A DNA stretch of 64,000 bases from Rhizobium sp. Leaf262 (lineage in GTDB: Bacteria > Pseudomonadota > Alphaproteobacteria > Rhizobiales > Rhizobiaceae): the NCBI RefSeq assembly GCF_001422245.1, contig NZ_LMMM01000016.1, positions 195,945 to 259,944 on the forward strand, in the 5' to 3' direction. Shown here piece by piece: positions 37,258-45,846 of the stretch (position 1 is its first letter; each line of letters starts with the position of its first letter). A program made the position numbers and the translations under genes. Below the pieces are notes generated by a model. The model was not told where the DNA came from and searched no databases. It was given only the letters and a program-made list of their open reading frames with translations.

Positions 37258-37280
37258 GAGAGATTGATCTCGATGATCAT

Positions 37281-37309
37281 GCGCCCTCATCGCTGAGGGC
37301 GCATTTTTT
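37281..37309 (+). terminator. Rho-independent terminator of mmsA
   Basis: GCGCCCTCA and TGAGGGCGC pair perfectly around a TCGC tetraloop and are followed by ATTTTTT. It ends the mmsA message, 24 bases after its stop, and lies just downstream of the convergent upp gene. Confidence 0.92.
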
Positions 37310-37316
37310 ATGCGTG

Positions 37317-37946
37317 TTACTTGGTGCCGTACATGCGGTCGCCCGCGTCACCCAGGCCGGGCATGATATAGCCCTGTTCGTTCAGGTGGCTGTCGATGGC
37401 AGCCGTGTAGATCGGAACATCCGGGTGCGCTTCGCGGAAGTTCTTGATGCCCTCGGGTGCTGCCAGCAGGCAGAGGAAGCGCATGTTCTTCGCGCCCCGT
37501 TCCTTCAGCTTCTCGACAGCCGCGATAGACGAATTGCCGGTGGCCAGCATCGGATCGACCACGATGATCAGGCGCGCATCGAGATTGTCCGGTGCCTTGA
37601 AGAAATATTCGACGGCCTCAAGCGTGTCGTGATCGCGGTAGACACCGATATGCGAGACGCGGGCGGAGGGAACGAGCTCAAGCATGCCTTCCAGCAGGCC
37701 GTTGCCAGCACGCAGGATGGAGGCAAACACCAGCTTCTTGCCTTCCAGAACCGGCGCTTCGATGGTCTGCATCGGCGTTTCGATGGTTTCCATCGTCATT
37801 TCCAGATCGCGCGTGACCTCGTAGCAGAGCAGCGTCGAGATTTCCCGCAGCAGGCGGCGGAAACCGGCGGTCGAGGTTTCCTTCTTGCGCATGATGGTGA
37901 GTTTGTGCTGCACGAGGGGATGAGCGATAACGGTGACGCCGTCCAT
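37317..37946 (-). CDS. upp: Uracil phosphoribosyltransferase
   Basis: A 209-residue salvage enzyme making UMP from uracil and PRPP. The PRPP loop [20 protein letters not shown] (about residues 124-143) and the uracil-binding C-terminal [13 protein letters not shown] are diagnostic. It lies about 100 bases downstream of add and deoB on the same strand, completing a nucleoside salvage group. The intervening gap may contain its own promoter. Confidence 0.96.
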   Translation of the reverse strand: MDGVTVIAHPLVQHKLTIMRKKETSTAGFRRLLREISTLLCYEVTRDLEMTMETIETPMQTIEAPVLEGKKLVFASILRAGNGLLEGMLELVPSARVSHIGVYRDHDTLEAVEYFFKAPDNLDARLIIVVDPMLATGNSSIAAVEKLKERGAKNMRFLCLLAAPEGIKNFREAHPDVPIYTAAIDSHLNEQGYIMPGLGDAGDRMYGTK

Positions 37947-38047
37947 GAAGCTGGCCTTTTCTTTTATCTATGATGTCTCTGTATTTCACCGAATGCGCGG
38001 CTTTCGCAAGACCAGAAGCACATTTTGCACCTCCGTTCCCACCCGAT

Positions 38048-39037
38048 TTATGCCGCTGGAGACTGCGCATCCAGCTTGGCAAGCAGCTTGGCGCGTGTGC
38101 CCTCATCCACAAACGCGGCCTCTAGCGCGGTGCGTGTCATGCCATTGATCTCCGCATCGCTAAACCCAAAGGCGTGGCGGGCGATCTCGTATTCCTGCGC
38201 CAGTGAGGTGTGGAAGAACGGTGGATCATCCGAGCTGATGCAGACGCGCACGCCCGCGTCACGAAGCCGTTTCAGGGGGTGACTTTCGAAATCCGGGTAG
38301 ACGTTGAGCGCAATGTTGGAACCGGGGCAGACCTCCAAAACCGTGCCGAGTTCCACCAGCCGCGCGACCAAGGCGTCGTCTTCGATGGATCGCACGCCGT
38401 GGCCGATACGCTGCGGTTTGACGAGATCGAGCGCGTCCGCCACGCTGAAAGCGCCACAAACTTCACCCGCATGAATAGTCAGCCCCAACCCGGCATCACG
38501 GGCAATGTCGAAGGCGTGGGCATAATCGGCCACGCGGCCCATGCGCTCCTCGCCTGCCATGTTGAAGCCCGTGATCAGCGGGTGCTTGACGCGCGCGGCA
38601 TATTCCGCAGCAGCGATCACGCTTTCCGGGCCGAAGTGACGCTCGCCGGTGACGATGATGCGCGCTTCAATGCCGGTCTTCTCTTTGGCTGCCGCAATGC
38701 CTGCAGCGATGCCAGAGAGATAGGCATCCGCGCCCAAACCAATGCGGTCACCGTGATCGGGCGAAATGATGAGTTCGCTGTAGATGGTGTTTTCGCCAGC
38801 CAGTTCTGTCAGATAGGTCTCGGCCAGGAGCCCATAATCCTCCTCGGTCTTGAAGACCTGGGCCACGGCATCATAGCAGCGGATGAATTCGGCAAAATCC
38901 GTCCAGATGTAAGCGCCATCGCGCAGGAAGCTGCTGCTGTCTATGCCGTATTTCTTTGCCTGCTGTGCCACCAACGAGGGCGGGGCGGCACCTTCCAGAT
39001 GGCAGTGGATTTCTGCTTTCAACAAATGCGACGTCAC
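38048..39037 (-). CDS. add: Adenosine deaminase
   Basis: A 329-residue zinc hydrolase that turns adenosine into inosine. Zinc-binding [16 protein letters not shown] is at the N-terminus, the proton-shuttle HAGE lies near residue 190, and [10 protein letters not shown] holds the metal-binding Asp. The start is a GTG at 39037 that overlaps the deoB stop by four bases, with GGAG seven bases upstream. Coupled to deoB, so purine nucleosides are channelled to inosine and ribose phosphates. Confidence 0.93.
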   Translation of the reverse strand: MTSHLLKAEIHCHLEGAAPPSLVAQQAKKYGIDSSSFLRDGAYIWTDFAEFIRCYDAVAQVFKTEEDYGLLAETYLTELAGENTIYSELIISPDHGDRIGLGADAYLSGIAAGIAAAKEKTGIEARIIVTGERHFGPESVIAAAEYAARVKHPLITGFNMAGEERMGRVADYAHAFDIARDAGLGLTIHAGEVCGAFSVADALDLVKPQRIGHGVRSIEDDALVARLVELGTVLEVCPGSNIALNVYPDFESHPLKRLRDAGVRVCISSDDPPFFHTSLAQEYEIARHAFGFSDAEINGMTRTALEAAFVDEGTRAKLLAKLDAQSPAA

Positions 39038-40254
39038 ATGAAACTCCTGCCGTGGCGGCCGGTTGGTATGCTGAGATGGGAAGCGATGCTCTCGCCGATA
39101 TCAGCGTAGGATGAGCGAATGCCGATATTGCGTTCGCGGATGCCGGGCCCGAAGGCCATGATCGGCACGCGCTCGCGGGTATGGTCCGTGCCGCGCCATG
39201 TCGGGTCGCAGCCATGGTCGGCGGTGAGAATGGCGATGTCGCCCGGCTGCATCTTGCGGTGAATTTCCGGCAGGCGGGCGTCAAAGGCTTCAAGTGCTGC
39301 GGCATAACCCGCCACATCGCGGCGGTGGCCGTAGATCATGTCGAAATCGACGAAATTGGTGAAGACGAGATCGCCGTTTTCGGCCTCTTCCATCGCCTGC
39401 AAGGTTGCATCCATCAGCGCGTCATTGCCATTGGCCTTGATAACGCGCGAAATGCCCTGATGGGCATAGATATCTTCGATCTTGCCGATGGCCAGCACCT
39501 TGCGGTCCATCTCCACCAGACGATCAAGCAAAGTTGGCTCCGGCGGCAGCACGGAAAAATCGCGACGATTGCCGGTTCGCTCAAACGTAGCGACGGTTTC
39601 GCCGGTAAATGGACGGGCGATGACACGACCGATATTGAGCGGATCGACCAGCTTGCGCACCGTCTGGCAAAAGGCGATCAGCCGCTCCAGCCCGAAATGC
39701 GTCTCATGCGCGGCGATCTGGAACACCGAATCCGACGACGTATAGCAGATGGGTTTGCCGGTGCGGATGTGCTCTGCACCGAAACGCGCAATGATCTCGG
39801 TGCCGGATGCGTGGCAATTTCCGAGAATGCCGGGCACCTCGCCCTGCTCGCAAATCGCTTCGACCAGTTCAGGAGAGAAAGCATCGCCCTCGGTTGGGAA
39901 ATACCCCCAGTCGAACCGGACCGGTGTACCTGCAATTTCCCAATGGCCCGATGGTGTATCCTTGCCCTTCGACACCTCATTGGCGCAGCCGTGGATGCCA
40001 TAGATGCGTTCGGGCGGCTCCATGCCAGCCGGTGTTTCGCCGCTGGAAAGCTGGGCGATGTTCAAAAGCCCGAGCGCCGACATGTTCGGCAGTTTCAGTA
40101 GGCCGGAGCGTAGCCCCAAGCGATCCGCGGCACCGGCAGCGCAGAACTCGGCGATGTGGCCAAGCGTGTTGGAGCCGAGATCGCCATATTGCTCGGCATC
40201 CGGCGCGCCACCGACACCGAAGGAATCAAGAACAAGAAGAAAGGCCCGTGCCAT
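39034..40254 (-). CDS. deoB: Phosphopentomutase
   Basis: A 406-residue alkaline-phosphatase-fold mutase that interconverts (deoxy)ribose 1- and 5-phosphate. Metal and active-site motifs are present: [19 protein letters not shown], the threonine-containing [14 protein letters not shown], and [20 protein letters not shown] with the metal His/Asp cluster. It leads the deoB-add pair. An inverted repeat GTGATATAATCAC lies 45 bases upstream (40299-40311) in the short gap to SURF1 and may mark its control region. Confidence 0.95.
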   Translation of the reverse strand: MARAFLLVLDSFGVGGAPDAEQYGDLGSNTLGHIAEFCAAGAADRLGLRSGLLKLPNMSALGLLNIAQLSSGETPAGMEPPERIYGIHGCANEVSKGKDTPSGHWEIAGTPVRFDWGYFPTEGDAFSPELVEAICEQGEVPGILGNCHASGTEIIARFGAEHIRTGKPICYTSSDSVFQIAAHETHFGLERLIAFCQTVRKLVDPLNIGRVIARPFTGETVATFERTGNRRDFSVLPPEPTLLDRLVEMDRKVLAIGKIEDIYAHQGISRVIKANGNDALMDATLQAMEEAENGDLVFTNFVDFDMIYGHRRDVAGYAAALEAFDARLPEIHRKMQPGDIAILTADHGCDPTWRGTDHTRERVPIMAFGPGIRERNIGIRSSYADIGESIASHLSIPTGRHGRSFM

Positions 40255-40338
40255 GCGTCACCCAAAAAGCGCGGCGCAGAGACCGCGATAACAAACGAGT
40301 GATATAATCACCGCGAGAGAAAAGGTGAAACGCTTTCT

Positions 40339-41130
40339 TTAAGCACTCTCTTGAACGCCTGTGGGGGCGTCCTTGCCTGCATCTTTCGGCGCATTGAGGT
40401 TGCGCGTGACATACCAGCCCGCAGCCACCACCATGCCCGCCAGAATGTACCATGTGATGGCATAGGACAGGTGGTTGTTGGGGAAAGTCAGCATGGTCTT
40501 GCCACCGATGGGGAAGCCGCCCGGATTGGGTGTGGTATCCGCATCGACGTAGAAGGGCGCGGCATTCGCGATTTGTTTTATCTCGGCAATCTGGGTGATA
40601 TTGCGGGAATACCAGCGATTGTTCTGCGGATCGTTGGTGCGCAAGAAAAGCCCGCCGGTCTCAGGCGCGCGCATCAAACCGATAACATCGACGCGGCCTT
40701 CGACTTCGCCTTGCGGTCGCGTGGAAGGCTCGCGCTTGTCGGTCGGCACGAAGCCACGGTTGACGATGACGGAGGAACCGTCATCCCGTTGAAGCGGCGT
40801 CAGCACCCAATAGCCGGGGCCGAGATCGGAGACGGTATAGACCTGCACTTCGTCGCGATGGCGGAACGTGCCGGACAGGTGGACGCGGCGATATTCGTAT
40901 TGCGATGGGTCGGTCATGGCAGGCCATTCGCTAACCGCAGGCACTTCCACGGGGGCGGCATGGGCGCGCGCCTCGACATTGGCAATCAGGTCCCGCTTCC
41001 ATGCCAGCCGGTTGACCTGCCATGTGCCGAGCGCCAAGAGGCAACCGGTCAGCACAACGGTCATGAGGATGACGACGATGGCCGCAGGGCGGATGCCCCT
41101 GCGCGGCGTGTTTTCATTTTGAATGGTCAT
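40339..41130 (-). CDS. SURF1-family oxidase assembly protein
   Basis: A 263-residue inner-membrane protein with the SURF1 plan: a helix near the N-terminus (AAIVVILMTVVLTGCLLALGTWQ), a large periplasmic domain with YEYRRVHLSGTFRH, VNRGFVPTDKREPSTRPQGE and a C-terminal helix (HLSYAITWYILAGMVVAAGWY). SURF1 aids heme insertion into terminal oxidases. It is placed after cyoABCD and so probably belongs to the quinol-oxidase type (Surf1q). The ATG at 41130 begins MTIQNENTP; a strong hairpin separates it from cyoD. Confidence 0.92.
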   Translation of the reverse strand: MTIQNENTPRRGIRPAAIVVILMTVVLTGCLLALGTWQVNRLAWKRDLIANVEARAHAAPVEVPAVSEWPAMTDPSQYEYRRVHLSGTFRHRDEVQVYTVSDLGPGYWVLTPLQRDDGSSVIVNRGFVPTDKREPSTRPQGEVEGRVDVIGLMRAPETGGLFLRTNDPQNNRWYSRNITQIAEIKQIANAAPFYVDADTTPNPGGFPIGGKTMLTFPNNHLSYAITWYILAGMVVAAGWYVTRNLNAPKDAGKDAPTGVQESA

Positions 41131-41151
41131 TCGAGCTTTCCCGCTCAACAG

Positions 41152-41190
41152 AAAACCCCATGAATCCGCTCTCCGATTCATGGGTTTTGT
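41152..41190 (-). terminator. Hairpin between cyoD and SURF1
   Basis: AAAACCC and ATGAATC, split by one bulged C on the 5' side, pair with GATTCATGGGTTTT across an eight-base loop. On the minus strand the stem ends in GGGGTTTTC, as a terminator would, 62 bases after the cyoD stop and 22 bases before the SURF1 start. It likely ends most cyo messages and lets a fraction read into SURF1. Confidence 0.75.
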
Positions 41191-41252
41191 GTCTCTCGGA
41201 GAAGAGCGGCCCGCGTGTTGCGCGGGCCGCCAGAAGGTTGCAGCAATGCCGG

Positions 41253-41669
41253 TTACGGCATGTTGCGCATCTGCTCCATCGTCATGGTCGGCATCATGTT
41301 CTTGTTCATGTTGTACATGACCCAGAGAGAGCCGACGAGCGTGATCATGACGACGACCAGCGTGAACAGCAGCGACATGAAGGTCCAGCCGCCCTGCGAC
41401 TTTGTGTTCATGTGCAGGAAGTAGATCATGTGCACGAAAACCTGGATCACACCGAAGATCATGATAACGATGACGGTTGTGGTGCGGTTGTCGAGGACAT
41501 CGCCCATGACCAGCCAGAACGGAATAGCCGTCAGGATGACTGAGAGGATGAAGCCGATCATGTAGCTCTTGAAGGAGCCGTGATCTTCGCCGCTATCGTG
41601 GTGGTGGTCATGACCATGGTCATGTGCATGACCGTGATCGTGGCTATGGTCGTGTGTGTTTGCACTCAT
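41253..41669 (-). CDS. cyoD: Cytochrome bo ubiquinol oxidase subunit IV with His-rich N-terminus
   Basis: A 138-residue membrane subunit with three helices (GFILSVILTAIPFWLVMG; VIVIMIFGVIQVFVHMIYFL; LLFTLVVVMITLVGSLWVMY), the CyoD plan. The first 31 residues are extraordinary: 12 histidines in HDH/HGH repeats (MSANTHDHSHDHGHAHDHG and onward), unlike the short E. coli N-terminus. The Met-rich C-terminus is also notable. The start ATG overlaps the cyoC stop (ATGA). The His tract could bind copper or zinc at the cytoplasmic face; this is inference. Confidence 0.93.
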   Translation of the reverse strand: MSANTHDHSHDHGHAHDHGHDHHHDSGEDHGSFKSYMIGFILSVILTAIPFWLVMGDVLDNRTTTVIVIMIFGVIQVFVHMIYFLHMNTKSQGGWTFMSLLFTLVVVMITLVGSLWVMYNMNKNMMPTMTMEQMRNMP

Positions 41670-42295
41670 CACAGAACTCCAACCAGATAGACAAAGGAAA
41701 AGACGCCGATCCAGATCACGTCGAGGAAGTGCCAGAACATGGACAGGCACGTCAGGCGGCGCATGTTTTCAGCATGCAGGCCGAACTTCTTGACCTGCAC
41801 CATGAGCGTGACCAGCCAGATGACGCCGAAGGTGACGTGCAGACCGTGCGTGCCGACCAGCGCAAAGAAGGCCGACAGGAAGGCAGAGCGCTGTGGTGTC
41901 GCACCCTCGTGGATCAGGTGGTAAAATTCGTAGAGTTCCAGCCCGAGAAAGGCCAGACCGAACAGGCCGGTGATGGCGAGCCAGATCAGCGTCGTGTTGA
42001 TCTTCTTCTTCTGTGCCTCCAGCATGGCAAAGCCATAGGTGATGGAGGAAAAGAGAAGGAAACCGGTGTTGATCGCCACAAGCTTAAGATCGAAGAGGTC
42101 AGCGCCGGAAGGACCGGCCGCATAGCTGCGGCCGACAACGGCATAGGTTGCAAAGAGCGTTGCGAAGATCAGGCAGTCGCTCATCAGATACAGCCAGAAA
42201 CCGATGGATGTACCGTTTTCCGGGTGGTGGTCTTCCTTCAGGTAGAAGACCGGCTTTTCTGCGCCATCGGCGCTCTGGACAGGTGCTTGAGACAT
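41669..42295 (-). CDS. cyoC: Cytochrome bo ubiquinol oxidase subunit III
   Basis: A 208-residue CyoC with five membrane helices, including GFWLYLMSDCLIFATLFATYA and AFFALVGTHGLHVTFGVIWL, both family marks of the CoxC/CyoC superfamily. It is part of the proton-pumping quinol oxidase that reduces oxygen to water. It starts five bases after cyoB ends and overlaps cyoD, so the three are translated together. Confidence 0.96.
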   Translation of the reverse strand: MSQAPVQSADGAEKPVFYLKEDHHPENGTSIGFWLYLMSDCLIFATLFATYAVVGRSYAAGPSGADLFDLKLVAINTGFLLFSSITYGFAMLEAQKKKINTTLIWLAITGLFGLAFLGLELYEFYHLIHEGATPQRSAFLSAFFALVGTHGLHVTFGVIWLVTLMVQVKKFGLHAENMRRLTCLSMFWHFLDVIWIGVFSFVYLVGVL

Positions 42296-42299
42296 TCTG

Positions 42300-44303
42300 T
42301 TACGCCTGAGTTGCCAGCAGCTTCGTACGTTCTGCTTCGACTTCCGTCACATCCGAAACCGGGATGTAATAGTCGCGATTGTAGTTGAAGGTGTGGGCGA
42401 TGGAGACCGCGATGATCGCAACCATCGAGACGATTGCCAGCCACCAGATGTGCCACACCAGTGCAAAGCCAAGCACGACGCTGATCGCGCTGATGATGAC
42501 GCCCGTGCCGGTGTTCTTCGGCATGTGGATGGGGATGAAGCCATCGACCGGACGTTCCGCACCATGCTTCTTCATGTGCGCCCAGGCATCGACCTCATGC
42601 ACGACGGGCGTGAAGGCGAAGTTGTAGGCAGGCGGCGGAGAAGAGGTGGACCATTCCAGCGTGCGACCGCCATAGGGATCGCCGGTCACATCGCGCAGCT
42701 CTTCGCGTCGCAGGAAGCTGACGATAAGCTGGATGATGAAGGAGGCAATGCCGAGTGCGATGAGGAATGCACCGAAGGCAGCGATGATGAACCAGATTTG
42801 AAGCGAGGTGTCTTCGAACTGGCTCAGGCGGCGGGTTACACCCATCAGGCCGAGAACATAGAGCGGCATGAAGGCGAAGTAGAAGCCGACGAACCAGAAC
42901 CAGAAGGACAGCTTACCCCAGAATGGATCGAGGCGGTAACCGAAAGCTTTCGGGAACCAGTAGGCGATACCTGCGAGAACACCGAAGACCACGCCGCCGA
43001 TGATCGTGTTGTGGAAGTGGGCGATCAGGAACAGCGAGTTGTGCAGCACGAAGTCTGCCGGAGGAACGGCGAGCAGCACGCCCGTCATGCCGCCGATGAC
43101 GAAGGTGATCATGAAGCCCATGGCCCACAGCATCGGCACATCGAAGGTGATGCGGCCCTTATACATGGTGAAGAGCCAGTTGAAGATCTTCGCACCGGTC
43201 GGGATCGAGATGATCATGGTCGTGATGCCGAAGAAGGCATTGACGCTGGCACCCGAACCCATGGTGAAGAAGTGGTGCAGCCACACGACGTAAGCGAGAA
43301 TGGTGATGACCACCGTCGCATAGACCATCGAGGCGTAACCGAACAGGCGCTTGTTGGAGAAGGTCGACACGATCTCGGAGAAGATGCCGAAGGCTGGCAG
43401 CACTAGAATGTAGACTTCCGGGTGGCCCCAGATCCAGATGAGGTTGACATACATCATCGGGTTGCCGCCGAGATCGTTGGTGAAGAAATTCGTACCAACG
43501 TAACGGTCAAGTGTCAGAAGCGCGAGCGTGCCTGTCAGGATCGGGAAGGACGCCACGATCAGGATGTTCGAACACAGCGACGTCCAGACGAAGATCGGCA
43601 GGCGCATCAGGGTCATGCCGGGTGCGCGCATCTTGATGATGGTGACGATCAGGTTGATACCCGACAGCGTCGTTCCCACACCGGCAATCTGCAGACCCCA
43701 GATATAATAGTCGACGCCGACACTCGGACTTCCCTGAATGCCCGACAGCGGCGGATAGGCCAGCCAGCCGGTCTGGGCATATTCACCGATGAAAAGCGAG
43801 ATCATGGTGATGACGGCACCAGCCGTGGTCATCCAGAAGGAGAAGTTGTTGAGGAACGGGAAGGACACGTCACGCGCACCGATCTGCAGCGGAATGATGT
43901 AGTTCATCAGACCGGTGATCATCGGCATCGCCATGAAGAAGATCATGATCACGCCGTGGGCGGTGAAAATCTGGTCGTAATGGTGCGGGTTGAGATAACC
44001 TTCCGAACCACCGGAGGAAATAGCCTGCTGGAGGCGCATCATGATGGCGTCGGCAAAACCGCGCAGCAGCATAACGAGGGCCAGAATAATATACATGATA
44101 CCGATCTTCTTGTGATCGATAGATGTAAACCATTCCTTCCAGAGATAACCCCAGAGCCGGAAATAGGTGAGCGCACCAAGCACGGCTGCGCCACCGAGCG
44201 CCACAACCGCGAAGGTCACGATCAGAATGGGCTCATGAATGGGGATGGATTCCCACGTCAGCTTCCCGAAAAGAAACGACGTTTGATCGGTATTGACGAC
44301 CAT
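42300..44303 (-). CDS. cyoB: Cytochrome bo ubiquinol oxidase subunit I
   Basis: The 667-residue catalytic subunit carrying low-spin heme b, the heme-copper centre and the proton channels. Clear features are [20 protein letters not shown] (heme ligand His), [16 protein letters not shown] with the Cu-ligating His that forms the His-Tyr crosslink, WLHHFFTMG and the C-terminal helices of CyoB. The ATG at 44303, with AAGAGG five bases upstream, gives the E. coli-like length. It lies 140 bases after cyoA, separated by a large stem-loop. Confidence 0.97.
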   Translation of the reverse strand: MVVNTDQTSFLFGKLTWESIPIHEPILIVTFAVVALGGAAVLGALTYFRLWGYLWKEWFTSIDHKKIGIMYIILALVMLLRGFADAIMMRLQQAISSGGSEGYLNPHHYDQIFTAHGVIMIFFMAMPMITGLMNYIIPLQIGARDVSFPFLNNFSFWMTTAGAVITMISLFIGEYAQTGWLAYPPLSGIQGSPSVGVDYYIWGLQIAGVGTTLSGINLIVTIIKMRAPGMTLMRLPIFVWTSLCSNILIVASFPILTGTLALLTLDRYVGTNFFTNDLGGNPMMYVNLIWIWGHPEVYILVLPAFGIFSEIVSTFSNKRLFGYASMVYATVVITILAYVVWLHHFFTMGSGASVNAFFGITTMIISIPTGAKIFNWLFTMYKGRITFDVPMLWAMGFMITFVIGGMTGVLLAVPPADFVLHNSLFLIAHFHNTIIGGVVFGVLAGIAYWFPKAFGYRLDPFWGKLSFWFWFVGFYFAFMPLYVLGLMGVTRRLSQFEDTSLQIWFIIAAFGAFLIALGIASFIIQLIVSFLRREELRDVTGDPYGGRTLEWSTSSPPPAYNFAFTPVVHEVDAWAHMKKHGAERPVDGFIPIHMPKNTGTGVIISAISVVLGFALVWHIWWLAIVSMVAIIAVSIAHTFNYNRDYYIPVSDVTEVEAERTKLLATQA

Positions 44304-44398
44304 TTTAGCCTCTTGCGATTTTCGGAGTATCGCTCGTCCATTTGGACGAATAGAAACACTCCACATCATTAAATCTACGGACCGGAAGAACCGGCATG

Positions 44399-44431
44399 CT
44401 CAGAGCGGCGCGAACCTCGCGCGGCTCTGAG
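44399..44431 (-). other. Strong intercistronic stem-loop between cyoA and cyoB
   Basis: CTCAGAGC-G-GCGCGA and TCGCGC-G-GCTCTGAG form 14 pairs with a single G/G mismatch and a three-base loop, right after the cyoA stop. There is no T-run, so it is more likely a processing or stability element than a terminator, able to set cyoA above cyoBCD. Confidence 0.75.
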
Positions 44432-44444
44432 GCAATTCATGTCT

Positions 44445-45533
44445 TCAGCCTGCGCTTTTGCCTGAGGACGGCAGTTGCGCCTTCGTATCTGGCAAAGCCG
44501 CCGGCTCGAATGTCTGGCCTTCGATGGCCGCAGGCACAGACTGCGGGCCGGACGCGACGCCATAAGGCGAAAGCGGCGTGCAGACCACGGAGTTCAAAGC
44601 CTTGGCGATATCGATGCCTTCCTTGCCGCCGCCGCCATTGGCGTCGATATGCATCATGTCACGCATGCACAGCTTGTTGGGCTCGACGCAACGGTTGAGG
44701 ATCGCGTAGTAAAGCTCTGGATCGACATTGGCGAAATACTGCACGGGCTCGCGTTCGCTTGGCTTTGCGAATTCGAGATATTCCATGCGGCCAAAGCCCT
44801 TGCCGCCATCCTTCGCCTTGGCAACCCACTGGTCGAAGCCTTCCTGGCTCAGTCCGTGGAACTTGAAGCGCATGTGCGAGAAGCCCGGGCCGGAGAAGTT
44901 GGCCGAGAAGCCGTCATAAACGCCGGGCTTGTTAATGACCGCGTGCAGCTTCGTCTGCATGCCGCCCATGGCGTAGATCTGGCCGGCCAGTGCAGGCACG
45001 AAGAACGAGTTCATCGCCGTGGTGCCGGTGATCTTGAAGTTGATCGGCACATCGACGGGCGCTGCGAATTCGTTGACGCTGCCGATACCCAGTTCCGGGT
45101 AGAAGAACAGCCACTTCCAGTCCATGGCCACCACTTCGACGGTGATCGGCTTCATGTCGACCGTCACCTGACGGTTTTCATCGATGCGCTCGATCGGACG
45201 GTACGGATCAAGACGGTGGGTCGCAATCCAGGTCACCGTTCCCAGCATCAGGATGATAGCGACCGGAGCCGACCAGATCACCATTTCAAGACGCGTAGAG
45301 TGATGCCATTCCGGATCGTAATCCTCCGCCTTTGCGGATGCGCGGTACTTCCAGGCAAAGAAGAGCGTGAGAGCAAGGACCGGAACGATGATGAGGAGCA
45401 TCAACACGGTGGAGGTGATGATCAGGTCGCGCTGCTGGACGGCGATATCACCCGCAGGGTTCATCACAACGAGATCGCAGCCGCTTAACAGCAGCAAAGA
45501 CGAAATGGCCAGGAGGGCAGATGGAATTTTCAT
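44445..45533 (-). CDS. cyoA: Cytochrome bo ubiquinol oxidase subunit II
   Basis: A 362-residue lipoprotein subunit with a signal ending in LLSGC (Cys about 19), two membrane helices (TSTVLMLLIIVPVLALTLFFAWKY; WSAPVAIILMLGTVTW) and a cupredoxin-like domain that, as in other quinol oxidases, lacks the CuA-ligand set. KITGTTAMNSFFVPALAGQI is strongly conserved. An extended C-terminal region (about 75 residues after the cupredoxin part) is Pro/Ala-rich. The ATG at 45533 starts MKIPSALLA; longer in-frame starts upstream have no signal. Confidence 0.95.
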   Translation of the reverse strand: MKIPSALLAISSLLLLSGCDLVVMNPAGDIAVQQRDLIITSTVLMLLIIVPVLALTLFFAWKYRASAKAEDYDPEWHHSTRLEMVIWSAPVAIILMLGTVTWIATHRLDPYRPIERIDENRQVTVDMKPITVEVVAMDWKWLFFYPELGIGSVNEFAAPVDVPINFKITGTTAMNSFFVPALAGQIYAMGGMQTKLHAVINKPGVYDGFSANFSGPGFSHMRFKFHGLSQEGFDQWVAKAKDGGKGFGRMEYLEFAKPSEREPVQYFANVDPELYYAILNRCVEPNKLCMRDMMHIDANGGGGKEGIDIAKALNSVVCTPLSPYGVASGPQSVPAAIEGQTFEPAALPDTKAQLPSSGKSAG

Positions 45534-45846
45534 GAGCGTGCGCACGTTCTGGTACTCGTACTGTTTTTGGTAGTGTGGCGTATACTTATCAAACGTCATA
45601 AATGACATGAGGTAGTTTGTCGCGGTGCAGCATAAATTTTCGAGCCGCAATCTTTGCTGCACCCGGAGCGGCGCCGGAACGCAGAGAACGGTCCATTATC
45701 TCATAGGATCGCGGGTGAGCAAGCCCTTACGCGTAATCTTCATTTGACGCCTTTGAACCCCTGTGTGACAATCCGTCGCATAACGTCGGCGATAGAGGAG
45801 CGCCGGGCGTTATGGTCATGGCATGTCCATACGCAGGAGGGAATTT
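45534..45846. promoter_or_regulatory. Divergent control region of cyoA and the MFS gene
   Basis: This 313-base region holds several symmetrical elements. GTCAT-AA-ATGAC is at 45595-45606; a nine-pair inverted repeat GGTGCAGCA/TGCTGCACC spans 45624-45663; and ATAACG.CGGCG/CGCCG..CGTTAT (45780-45813) would fold in the MFS leader. A plus-strand promoter TTGACG-17-GACAAT is at 45744-45772. The ribosome site CAGGAGGGA (45834-45842) serves the MFS gene. I see no classical FNR site. Confidence 0.5.

Noticed and set aside
36301..37290. 329-codon minus-strand open frame inside mmsA
   Set aside because: Antisense to a full-length aldehyde dehydrogenase; it would also run through the mmsA terminator.
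40299..40311. GTGATATAATCAC inverted repeat as a separate regulatory system
   Set aside because: Short, and readily explained as an AT-rich -10 region of deoB; mentioned only with that gene.
42393..43406. 337-codon plus-strand open frame inside cyoB
   Set aside because: Highly acidic and basic low-complexity product, mirror of a membrane protein; no ribosome site or family support.
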